64,000 nucleotides of DNA, from NCBI GenBank assembly GCA_948470475.1, contig OX419345.1, positions 2,792,501 to 2,856,500 of the forward strand, given 5' to 3'. The stretch comes from Galaxea fascicularis. Its lineage: Eukaryota > Cnidaria > Anthozoa > Scleractinia > Euphylliidae. How positions within the stretch are numbered: the first letter of the stretch is position 1; each line of letters opens with the position of its first letter. The notes beneath the pieces were generated by a model, which had not been told where the DNA came from, searched no databases, and saw nothing but the letters and a program-made list of their open reading frames with translations. A program made the position numbers and the translations under genes. Of the stretch, positions 27,176 through 40,638 are shown one piece after another.

Positions 27176-30100
27176 TTGTACAACAAGTTTATCTCATTGC
27201 CTTCTGTATACACAGCAAGGAAAATCCACCAAAATCCTCATTTTCAAACAGAAATTACCAGATCAATATTGAAACAATGGTATTTGAATTTTGCTCGATT
27301 TTGCTTATTGGCCAATTTCTATTGTTTCAACTATCATAGGCGATTTTCTCGGTTAATATAAGAGCTCTAGCGTTGTAACTTGGACCACAAGTTTATCTCA
27401 TTGCCTTCTTTATACCCAGCAACAAAAATCCACCAAAATCCTCATTTTCAAAGAGAAATTACCAGATCAATATTGAAACAATGGTATTTGAATTTTGCTC
27501 GATTTTGCCCATTGACCAATTTCTATTGTTTCAACAATCATAGGCGATTTTCTCGGTTAATATAAGAGCTCTAGCGTTGTAACTTGGACCACATGTTTAT
27601 CTCATTGCCTTCTTTATACCCAGCAACAAAAATCCACCAAAATCCTCATTTTCAAAGAGAAATTACCAGATCAATATTGAAACAATGGTATTTGAATTTT
27701 GCTCGATTTTGCTTATTGGCCAATTTCTATTGTTTCAATTATCATAGGCGATTTTCTCGGTTAATATAAGAGCTCTAGCGTTGTAACGTGGACCATATGT
27801 TTATCTGATTGCCTTCTTTATACCCAGCAAGAAAAATCCACCAAAATCCTCATTTTCAAAGAGAAATTACCAGATCAATATTGAAACAATGGTATTTGAA
27901 TTTTGCTCGATTTTGCCCATTGACCAATTTCTATTGTTTCAACAATCATAGGCGATTTTCTCGGTTAATATAAGAGCTCTAGCGTTGTAACTTGGACCAC
28001 AAGTTTATCTTATTGCCTTCTTTATACCCAGCAAGAAAAATCCACCAAAATCCTCATTTTCAAAGAGAAATTACCAGATCAATATTGAAACAATGGTATT
28101 TGAATTTTGCTCGATTTTGCTTATTGGCCAATTTCTATTGTTTCAACAATCATAGGCGATTTTCTCGGTTAATATAAGAGCTCTAGCGTTGTAACTTGGA
28201 CCACATGTTTATCTTATCTTCTTCTTTATACCCAGCAAGAAAAATGCACCAAAATCCTCATTTTCAAAGAGAAATTACCAGATCAATATTGAAACAATGG
28301 TATTTGAATTTTGCTCGATTTTGCCCATTGACCAATTTCTATTGTTTCAACAATCATAGGCGATTTTCTCGGTTAATATAAGAGCTCTAGCGTTGTAACT
28401 TGGACCACATGTTTATCTCATTGCCTTCTTTATACCCAGCAAGAAAAATCCACCAAAATCCTCATTTTCAAAGAGAAATTACCAGATCAATATTGAAACA
28501 ATGGTATTTGAATTTTGCTCGATTTTGCCCATTGACCAATTTCTATTGTTTCAACAATCATAGGCGATTTTCTCGGTTAATATAAGAGCTCTAGCGTTGT
28601 AACTTGGACCACATGTTTATCTTATTGCCTTCTTTATACCCAGCAACAAAAATCCACCAAAATCCTCATTTTCAAAGAGAAATTACCAGATCAATATTGA
28701 AACAATGGTATTTGAATTGTGCTCGATTTTGCTTATTGGCCAATTTCTATTGTTTTAACAATCATAGGCGATTTTCTTGGTTAATATAAGAGCTCTAGCG
28801 TTGTAACTTGTAAAACAAGTTTATCTCATTGCCTTCTGTATACACAGCAAGGAAAATCCACCAAAATCCTCATTTTCAAACAGAAATTACCAGATCAATA
28901 TTGAAACAATGGTATTTGAATTTTGCTCGATTTTGCCCATTGACCAATTTCTATTGTTTCAACAATCATAGGCGATTTTCTCGGTTAATATAAGAGCTCT
29001 AGCGTTGTAAGTTGGACCACAAGTTTATCTCATTGCCTTCTTTATACCCAGCAACAAAAATCCACCAAAATCCTCATTTTCAAAGAGAAATTACCAGATC
29101 AATATTGAAACAATGGTATTTGAATTTTGCTCGATTTTGCCCATTGACCAATTTCTATTGTTTCAACAATCATAGGCGATTTTCTCGGTTAATATAAGAG
29201 CTCTAGCGTTGTAACTTGGACCACATGTTTATCTCATTGCCTTCTTTATACCCAGCAACAAAAATCCACCAAAATCCTCATTTTCAAAGAGAAATTACCA
29301 GATCAATATTGAAACAATGGTACTTGAATTTTGCTCGATTTTGCCCATTGACCAATTTCTATTGTTTCAACAATCATAGGCGATTTTCTCGGTTAATATA
29401 AGAGCTCTAGCGTTGTAACTTGTACAACAAGTTTATCTCATTGCCTTCTGTATACACAGCAAGGAAAATCCACCAAAATCCTCATTTTCAAAGAGAAATT
29501 ACCAGATCAATATTGAAACAATGGTATTTGAATTTTGCTCGATTTTGCTTATTGGCCAATTTCTATTGTTTCAACTATCATAGGCGATTTTCTCGGTTAA
29601 TATAAGAGCTCTAGCGTTGTAACTTGGACCACAAGTTTATCTCATTGCCTTCTTTATACCCAGCAACAAAAATCCACCAAAATCCTCATTTTCAAAGAGA
29701 AATTACCAGATCAATATTGAAACAATGGTATTTGAATTTTGCTCGATTTTGCTTATTGGCCAATTTCTATTGTTTTAACAATCATAGGCGATTTTCTTGG
29801 TTAATATAAGAGCTCTAGCGTTGTAACTTGTACAACAAGTTTATCTCATTGCCTTCTGTATACACAGCAAGGAAAATCCACCAAAATCCTCATTTTCAAA
29901 CAGAAATTACCAGATCAATATTGAAACAATGGTATTTGAATTTTGCTCGATTTTGCTTATTGGCCAATTTCTATTGTTTCAACTATCATAGGCGATTTTC
30001 TCGGTTAATATAAGAGCTCTAGCGTTGTAACTTGGACCACATGTTTATCTCATTGCCTTCTTTATACCCAGCAACAAAAATCCACCAGAATCCTCATTTT

Positions 30101-30847
30101 CAAAGAGAAATTACCAGATCAATATTGAAACAATGGTATTTGAATTTTGCTCGATTTTGCCCATTGACCAATTTCTATTGTTTCAACAATCATAAGCGAT
30201 TTTCTGGGTTAATATAAGAGCTCTAGCGTTGTAACTTGGACCACAAGTTTATCTTATTGCCTTCTTTATACCCAGCAACAAAAATCCACCAAAATCCTCA
30301 TTTTCGAAGAGAAATTACCAGATCAATATTGAAACAATGGTACTTGAATTTTGCTCGATTTTGCCCATTGACCAATTTCTATTGTTTCAACAATCATAGG
30401 CGATTTTCTCGGTTAATATAAGAGCTCTATCGTTGTAACTTGTACAACAAGTTTATCTCATTGCCTTCTGTATACACAGCAAGGAAAATCCACCAAAATC
30501 CTCATTTTCAAACACAAATTACCAGATCAATATTGAAACAATGGTATTTGAATTTTGCTCGATTTTGCTTATTGGCCAATTTCTATTGTTTCAACTATCA
30601 TAGGCGATTTTCTCGGTTAATATAAGAGCTCTAGCGTTGTAACTTGGACCACAAGTTTATCTCATTGCCTTCTTTATACCCAGCAACAAAAATCCACCAA
30701 AATCCTCATTTTCAAAGAGAAATTACCAGATCAATATTGAAACAATGGTATTTGAATTTTGCTCGATTTTGCCCATTGACCAATTTCTATTGTTTCAACA
30801 ATCATAGGCGATTTTCTCGGTTAATATAAGAGCTCTAGCGTTGTAAC

Positions 30848-32683
30848 TTGGACCACAAGTTTATCTTATTGCCTTCTTTATACCCAGCAACAAAAATCCA
30901 CCAAAATCCTCATTTTCAAAGAGAAATTACCAGATCAATATTGAAACAATGGTATTTGAATTTTGCTCGATTTTGCCCATTGACCAATTTCTATTGTTTC
31001 AACAATCATAGGCGATTTTCTCGGTTAATATAAGAGCTCTGGCGTTGTAACTTGGACCACATGTTTATCTCATTGCCTTTTTTATACCCAGCAACAAAAA
31101 TCCACCAAAATCCTCATTTTCAAAGAGAAATTACCAGATCAATATTGAAACAATGGTATTTGAATTTTGCTCGATTTTGCCCATTGACCAATTTCTATTG
31201 TTTCAACAATCATAGGCGATTTTCTCGGTTAATATAAGACCCCTAGCGTTCTAACGTGGACCACCTGTTTATCTCTTTGCCTTCTTTATACCCAGCATGA
31301 AAAATCCACCAAAATCCTCATTTTCAAAGAGAAATTACCAGATCAATATTAAAACAATGGTATTTGAATATTGGTCGATTTTGCCCATTGACCAATTTCT
31401 ATTGTTTCAACAATCATAGGCGATTTTCTCGGTTAATATAAGAGCTCTAGCGTTGTAACTTGGACCACAAGTTTATCTTATTGCCTTCTTTATACCCAGC
31501 AACAAAAATCCACCAAAATCCTCATTTTCAAAGAGAAATTACCAGATCAATATTGAAACAATGGTATTTGAATTTTGCTCGATTTTGCCCATTGACCAAT
31601 TTCTATTGTTTCAACAATCATAGGCGATTTTCTCGGTTAATATAAGAGCTCTATCGTTGTAACTTGTACAACAAGTTTATCTCATTGCCTTCTGTATACA
31701 CAGCAAGGAAAATCCACCAAAATCCTCATTTTCAAACAGAAATTACCAGATCAATATTGAAACAATGGTATTTGAATTTTGCTCGATTTTGCTTATTGGC
31801 CAATTTCTATTGTTTCAACTATCATAGGCGATTTTCTCGGTTAATATAAGAGCTCTAGCGTTGTAACTTGGACCACAAGTTTATCTCATTGCCTTCTTTA
31901 TACCCAGCAAGAAAAATCCACCAAAATCCTCATTTTCAAAGAGAAATTACCAGATCAATATTGAAACAATGGTATTTGAATTTTGCTCGATTTTGCCCAT
32001 TGACCAATTTCTATTGTTTCAACAATCATAGGCGATTTTCTCGGTTAATATAAGAGCTCTGGCGTTGTAACTTGGACCACATGTTTATCTCATTGCCTTT
32101 TTTATACCCAGCAACAAAAATCCACCAAAATCCTCATTTTCAAAGAGAAATTACCAGATCAATATTGAAACAATGGTATTTGAATTTTGCTCGATTTTGC
32201 CCATTGACCAATTTCTATTGTTTCAACAATCATAGGCGATTTTCTCGGTTAATATAAGACCCCTAGCGTTCTAACGTGGACCACCTGTTTATCTCTTTGC
32301 CTTCTTTATACCCAGCATGAAAAATCCACCAAAATCCTCATTTTCAAAGAGAAATTACCAGATCAATATTAAAACAATGGTATTTGAATATTGGTCGATT
32401 TTGCCCATTGACCAATTTCTATTGTTTCAACAATCATAGGCGATTTTCTCGGTTAATATAAGAGCTCTAGCGTTGTAACTTGGACCACAAGTTTATCTTA
32501 TTGCCTTCTTTATACCCAGCAACAAAAATCCACCAAAATCCTCATTTTCAAAGAGAAATTACCAGATCAATATTGAAACAATGGTATTTGAATTTTGCTC
32601 GATTTTGCCCATTGACCAATTTCTATTGTTTCAACAATCATAGGCGATTTTCTCGGTTAATATAAGAGCTCTGGCGTTGTAAC
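30848..32683. repeat. three to four monomers duplicated at five-monomer spacing
   Basis: The run at about 31038-31660 (GAGCTCTGGCG, then a unit with AAGACCCCTAGCGTTCTAACG and TTGAATATTGGTCG) recurs at 32058-32680, 1,020 bp away. The unit at 31664 is not matched by the one at 32684, so the duplicated block is shorter than its spacing. Confidence 0.75.
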
Positions 32684-35600
32684 TTGGACCACATGTTTAT
32701 CTCATTGCCTTCTTTATACCCAGCAAGAAAAATCCACCAAAATCCTCATTTTCAAAGAGAAATTACCAGATCAATATTGAAACAATGGTATTTGAATTTT
32801 GCTCGATTTTGCCCATTGACCAATTTCTATTGTTTCAACAATCATAGGCGATTTTCTCGGTTAATATAAGAGCTCTAGCGTTGTAACTTGGACCACATGT
32901 TTATCTCATTGCCTTCTTTATACCCAGCAAGAAAAATCCACCAAAATCCTCATTTTCAAAGAGAAATTACCAGATCAATATTGAAACAATGGTATTTGAA
33001 TATTGGTCGATTTTGCCCATTGACCAATTTCTATTGTTTCAACAATCATAGGCGATTTTCTCGGTTAATATAAGAGCTCTAGCGTTGTAACTTGGACCAC
33101 AAGTTTATCTCATTGCCTTCTTTATACCCAGCAACAAAAATCCACCAAAATCCTCATTTTCAAAGAGAAATTACCAGATCAATATTGAAACAATGGTATT
33201 TGAATTTTGCTCGATTTTGCGTATTGGCCAATTTCTATTGTTTCAACTATCATAGGCGATTTTCTCGGTTAATATAAGAGCTCTAGCGTTGTAACTTGGA
33301 CCACAAGTTTATCTCATTGCCTTCTTTATACCCAGCAACAAAAATCCACCAAAATCCTCATTTTCAAAGAGAAATTACTAGATCAATATTGAAACAATGG
33401 TAGTTGAATTTTGCTCGATTTTGCCCATTGACCAATTTCTATTGTTTCAACAATCATAGGCGATTTTCTCGGTTAATATAAGAGCTCTAGCGTTGTAACT
33501 TGGACCACATGTTTATCTCATTGCCTTCTTTATACCCAGCAAGAAAAATCCACCAAAATCCTCATTTTCAAAGAGAAATTACCAGATCAATATTGAAACA
33601 ATGGTACTTGAATTTTGCTCGATTTTGCCCATTGACCAATTTCTATTGTTTCAACAATCATAGGCGATTTTCTTGGTTAATATAAGAGCTCTGGCGTTGT
33701 AACTTGGACCACATGTTTATCTCATTGCCTTTTTTATACCCAGCAAGAAAAATCCACCAAAATCCTCATTTTCAAAGAGAAATTTCACGATCAATATTGA
33801 AACAATGGCATTTGAATTTTGCTCGATTTTGCTTATTGGCCAATTTCTATTTTTTCAACAATCATAGGCGATTTTCTCGGTTAATATAAGAGCTCTAGCG
33901 TTGTAACTTGGACCACATGTTTATCTCATTGCCTTCTTTATACCCAGCAAGAAAAATCCACCAAAATCCTCATTTTCAAAGAGAAATTACCAGATCAATA
34001 TTGAAACAATGGTATTTGAATTTTGCTCGATTTTGCCCATTGACCAATTTCTATTGTTTCAACAATCATAGGCGATTTTCTCGGTTAATATAAGAGCTCT
34101 AGCGTTGTAACTTGGACCACATGTTTATCTCATTGCCTTCTTTATACCCAGCAAGAAAAATCCACCAAAATCCTCATTTTCAAAGAGAAATTACCAGATC
34201 AATATTGAAACAATGGTATTTGAATATTGGTCGATTTTGCCCATTGACCAATTTCTATTGTTTCAACAATCATAGGCGATTTTCTCGGTTAATATAAGAG
34301 CTCTAGCGTTGTAACGTGGACCATATGTTTATCTGATTGCCTTCTTTATACCCAGCAACAAAAATCCACCAAAATCCTCATTTTCAAAGAGAAATTACCA
34401 GATCAATATTGAAACAATGGTATTTGAATTTTGCTCGATTTTGCCCATTGACCAATTTCTATTGTTTCAACAATCATAGGCGATTTTCTCGGTTAATATA
34501 AGAGCTCTAGCGTTGTAACTTGGACCACATGTTTATCTCATTGCCTTCTTTATACCCAGCAACAAAAATCCACCAAAATCCTCATTTTCAAAGAGAAATT
34601 ACCAGATCAATATTGAAACAATGGTACTTGAATTTTGCTCGATTTTGCCCATTGACCAATTTCTATTGTTTCAACAATCATAGGCGATTTTCTCGGTTAA
34701 TATAAGAGCTCTAGCGTTGTAACTTGTACAACAAGTTTATCTCATTGCCTTCTGTATACACAGCAAGGAAAATCCACCAAAATCCTCATTTTCAAACAGA
34801 AATTACCAGATCAATATTGAAACAATGGTATTTGAATTTTGCTCGATTTTGCTTATTGGCCAATTTCTATTGTTTCAACTATCATAGGCGATTTATTCGG
34901 TTAATATAAGAGCTCTAGCGTTGTAACTTGGACCACAAGTTTATCTCATTGCCTTCTTTATACCCAGCAACAAAAATCCACCAAAATCCTCATTTTCAAA
35001 GAGAAATTACCAGATCAATATTGAAACAATGGTACTTGAATTTTGCTCGATTTTGCCCATTGACCAATTTCTATTGTTTCAACAATCATAGGCGATTTTC
35101 TCGGTTAATATAAGAGCTCTAGCGTTGTAACTTGGACCACATGTTTATCTCATTGCCTTCTTTATACCCAGCAACAAAAATCCACCAAAATCCTCATTTT
35201 CAAAGAGAAATTACCAGATCAATATTGAAACAATGGTATTTGAATTTTGCTCGATTTTGCCCATTGACCAATTTCTATTGTTTCAACAATCATAGGCGAT
35301 TTTCTCGGTTAATATAAGAGCTCTAGCGTTGTAACTTGGACCACATGTTTATCTCATTGCCTTTTTTATACCCAGCAAGAAAAATCCACGAAAATCTGCA
35401 TTTTTTAAGAGAAATTACCAGATCAATATTGAAACAATGGTATTTGAATTTTGCTCGATTTTGCTTATTGGCCAATTTCTATTGTGTTAACAATCATAGG
35501 CGATTTTCTTGGTTAATATAAGAGCTCTAGCGTTGTAACTTGTACAACAAGTTTATCTCATTGCCTTCTGTATACACAGCAAGGAAAATCCACCAAAATC

Positions 35601-38600
35601 CTCATTTTCAAACAGAAATTACCAGATCAATATTGAAACAATGGTATTTGAATTTTGCTCGATTTTGCTTCTTGGCCAATTTCTATTGTTTCAACTATCA
35701 TAGGCGATTTTCTCGGTTAATATAAGAGCTCTAGCGTTGTAACTTGGACCACATGTTTATCTCATTGCCTTCTTTATACCCAGCAACAAAAATCCACCAA
35801 AATCCTCATTTTCAAAGAGAAATTACCAGATCAATATTGAAACAATGGTATTTGAATTTTGCTCGATTTTGCCCATTGACCAACTTCTATTGTTTCAACA
35901 ATCATAGGCGATTTTCTCGGTTAATATAAGAGCTCTAGCGTTGTAACTTGGACCACAAGTTTATCTCATTGCCTTTTTTATACCCAGCAAGAAAAATCCA
36001 CCAAAATCTGCATTTTTTAAGAGAAATTACCAGATCAATATTGAAACAATGGTATTTGAATTTTGCTCGATTTTGCTTATTGGCCAATTTCTATTGTTTT
36101 AACAATCATAGGCGATTTTCTTGGTTAATATAAGAGCTCTAGCGTTGTAACTTGTACAACAAGTTTATCTCATTGCCTTCTGTATACACAGCAAGGAAAA
36201 TCCACCAAAATCCTCATTTTCAAACACAAATTACCAGATCAATATTGAAACAATGGTATTTGAATTTTGCTCGATTTTTCTTCTTGGCCAATTTCTATTG
36301 TTTCAACTATCATAGGCGATTTTCTCGGTTAATATAAGAGCTCTAGCGTTGTAACTTGGACCACATGTTTATCTCATTGCCTTCTTTATACCCAGCAACA
36401 AAAATCCACCAAAATCCTCATTTTCAAAGAGAAATTACGAGATCAATATTGAAACAATGGTATTTGAATTTTGCTCGATTTTGCCCATTGACCAATTTCT
36501 ATTGTTTCAACAATCATAGGCGATTTTCTCGGTTAATATAAGAGCTCTAGCGTTGTAACTTGGACCACATGTTTATCTCATTGCCTTCTTTATACCCAGC
36601 AACAAAAATCCACCAAAATCCTCATTTTCAAAGAGAAATTACCAGATCAATATTGAAACAATGGTACTTGAATTTTGCTCGATTTTGCCCATTGACCAAT
36701 TTCTATTGTTTCAACAATCATAGGCGATTTTCTCGGTTAATATAAGAGCTCTAGCGTTGTAACTTGGACCACATGTTTATCTCATTGCCTTCTTTATACC
36801 CAGCAACAAAAATCCACCAAAATCCTCATTTTCAAAGAGAAATTACCAGATCAATATTGAAACAATGGTATTTGAATTTTGCTCGATTTTGCCCATTGAC
36901 CAATTTCTATTGTTTCAACAATCATAGGCGATTTTCTCGGTTAATATAAGAGCTCTAGCGTTGCAACTTGGACCACATGTTTATCTCATTGCCTTTTTTA
37001 TACCCAGCAACAAAAATCCACCAAAATCTGCATTTTTTAAGAGAAATTACCAGATCAATATTGAAACAATGGTATTTGAATTTTGCTCGATTTTGCTTAT
37101 TGGCCAATTTCTATTGTTTTAACAATCATAGGGAATTTTCTTGGTTAATATAAGAGCTCTAGCGTTGTAACTTGTACAACAAGTTTATCTCATTGCCTTC
37201 TGTATACACAGCAAGGAAAATCCACCAAAATGCTCATTTTCAAACAGAAATTACCAGATCAATATTGAAACAATGGTATTTGAATTTTGCTCGATTTTGC
37301 TTCTTGGCCAATTTCTATTGTTTCAACTATCATAGGCGATTTTCTCGGTTAATATAAGAGCTCTAGCGTTGTAACTTGGACCACATGTTTATCTCATTGC
37401 CTTCTTTATACCCAGCAACAAAAATCCACCAAACTCCTCATTTTCAAAGAGAAATTACGAGATCAATATTGAAACAATGGTATTTGAATTTTGCTCGATT
37501 TTGCCCATTGACCAATTTCTATTGTTTCAACAATCATAGGCGATTTTCTCGGTTAATATAAGAGCTCTAGCGTTGTAACTTGGACCACATGTTTATCTTA
37601 TTGCCTTCTTTATACCCAGCAACAAAAATCCACCAAAATCCTCATTTTCAAAGAGAAATTACCAGATCAATATTGAAACAATGGTATTTGAATTTTGCTC
37701 GATTTTGCTTATTGGCCAATTTCTATTGTTTTAACAATCATAGGCGATTTTCTTGGTTAATATAAGAGCTCTAGCGTTGTAACTTGTACAACAAGTTTAT
37801 CTCATTGCCTTCTTTATACCCAGCAACAAAAATCCACCAAAATCCTCATTTTCAAAGAGAAATTACCAGATCAATATTGAAACAATGGTATTTGAATTTT
37901 GCTCGATTTTGCCCATTGACCAATTTCTATTGTTTCAACAATCATAGGCGATTTTCTCGGTTAATATAAGAGCTCTAGCGTTGTAACTTGGACCACATGT
38001 TTATCTTATTGCCTTCTTTATACGCAGCAACAAAAATCCACCAAAATCCTCATTTTCAAAGAGAAATTACCAGATCAATATTGAAACAATGGTATTTGAA
38101 TTTTGCTCGATTTTGCTTATTGGCCAATTTCTATTGTTTTAACAATCATAGGCGATTTTCTTGGTTAATATAAGAGCTCTAGCGTTGTAACTTGTACAAC
38201 AAGTTTATCTCATTGCCTTCTGTATACACAGCAAGGAAAATCCACCAAAATCCTCATTTTCAAAGAGAAATTACCAGATCAATATTGAAACAATGGTATT
38301 TGAATTTTGCTCGATTTTGCTTATTGGCCAATTTCTATTGTTTCAACTATCATAGGCGATTTTCTCGGTTAATATAAGAGCTCTAGCGTTGTAACTTGGA
38401 CCACAAGTTTATCTCATTGCCTTCTTTATACCCAGCAACAAAAATCCACCAAAATCCTCATTTTCAAAGAGAAATTACCAGATCAATATTGAAACAATGG
38501 TATTTGAATTTTGCTCGATTTTGCCCATTGACCAATTTCTATTGTTTCAACAATCATAGGCGATTTTCTCGGTTAATATAAGAGCTCTAGCGTTGTAACT

Positions 38601-40638
38601 TGGACCACATGTTTATCTCATTGCCTTCTTTATACCCAGCAACAAAAATCCACCAAAATCCTCATTTTCAAAGAGAAATTACCAGATCAATATTGAAACA
38701 ATGGTATTTGAATTTTGCTCGATTTTGCTTATTGGCCAATTTCTATTGTTTCAAGAATCATAGGCGATTTTCTCGGTTAATATAGGAGCTCTAGCGTTGT
38801 AACTTGGACCACATGTTTATCTCATTGCCTTCTTTATACCCAGCAACAAAAATCCACCAAAATCCTCATTTTCAAAGAGAAATTACCAGATCAATATTGA
38901 AACAATGGTATTTGAATTTTGCTCGATTTTGCCCATTGACCAATTTCTATTGTTTCAACAATCATAGGCGATTTTCTCGGTTAATATAAGAGCTCTAGCG
39001 TTGTAACGTGTACAACAAGTTTATCTCATTGCCTTCTTTATACACAGCAAGGAAAATCCACCAAAATCCTCATTTTCAAAGAGAAATTACCAGATCAATA
39101 TTGAAACAATGGTATTTGAATTTTGCTCGATTTTGCTTATTGGCCAATTTCTATTGTTTTAACAATCATAGGCGATTTTCTTGGTTAATATAAGAGCTCT
39201 AGCGTTGTAACTTGTACAACAAGTTTATCTCATTGCCTTCTTTATACCCAGCAACAAAAATCCACCAAAATCCTCATTTTCAAAGAGAAATTACCAGATC
39301 AATATTGAAACAATGGTACTTGAATTTTGCTCGATTTTGCCCATTGACCAATTTCTATTGTTTCAACAATCATAGGCGATTTTCTCGGTTAATATAAGAG
39401 CTCTAGCGTTGTAACTTGGACCACATGTTTATCTCATTGCCTTCTTTATACCCAGCAACAAACATCCACCAAAATCCTCATTTTCAAAGAGAAATTACCA
39501 GATCAATATTGAAACAATGGTACTTGAATTTTGCTCGATTTTGCCCATTGACCAATTTCTATTGTTTCAACAATCATAGGCGATTTTCTCGGTTAATATA
39601 AGAGCTCTAGCGTTGTAACTTGTACAACAAGTTTATCTCATTGCCTTCTGTATACACAGCAAGGAAAATCCACCAAAATCCTCATTTTCAAAGAGAAATT
39701 ACCAGATCAATATTGAAACAATGGTATTTGAATTTTGCTCAATTTTGCCCATTGACCAATTTCTATTGTTTCAACAATCATAGGCGATTTTCTCGGTTAA
39801 TATAAGAGCTCTAGCGTTGTAACTTGGACCACATGTTTATCTTATTGCTTTCTTTATACCCAGCAACAAAAATCCACCAAAATCCTCATTTTCAAAGAGA
39901 AATTACCAGATCAATATTGAAACAATGGTATTTGAATTTTGCTCGATTTTGCTTATTGGCCAATTTCTATTGTTTTAACAATCATAGGCGATTTTCTTGG
40001 TTAATATAAGAGCTCTAGCGTTGTAACTTGTACAACAAGTTTATCTCATTGCCTTCTGTATACACAGCAAGGAAAATCCACCAAAATCCTCATTTTCAAA
40101 GAGAAATTACCAGATCAATATTGAAACAATGGTATTTGAATTTTGCTCGATTTTGCTTATTGGCCAATTTCTATTGTTTCAACTATCATAGGCGATTTTC
40201 TCGGTTAATATAAGAGCTCTAGCGTTGTAACTTGGACCACAAGTTTATCTCATTGCCTTCTTTATACCCAGCAACAAAAATCCACCAAAATCCTCATTTT
40301 CAAAGAGAAATTACCAGATCAATATTGAAACAATGGTATTTGAATTTTGCTCGATTTTGCCCATTGACCAATTTCTATTGTTTCAACAATCATAGGCGAT
40401 TTTCTCGGTTAATATAAGAGCTCTAGCGTTGTAACTTGGACCACATGTTTATCTCATTGCCTTCTTTATACCCAGCAACAAAAATCCACCAAAATCCTCA
40501 TTTTCAAAGAGAAATTACCAGATCAATATTGAAACAATGGTACTTGAATTTGGTCGATTTTGCCCATTGACCAATTTCTATTGTTTCAACAATCATAGGC
40601 GATTTTCTCGGTTAATATAAGAGCTCTAGCGTTGTAAC

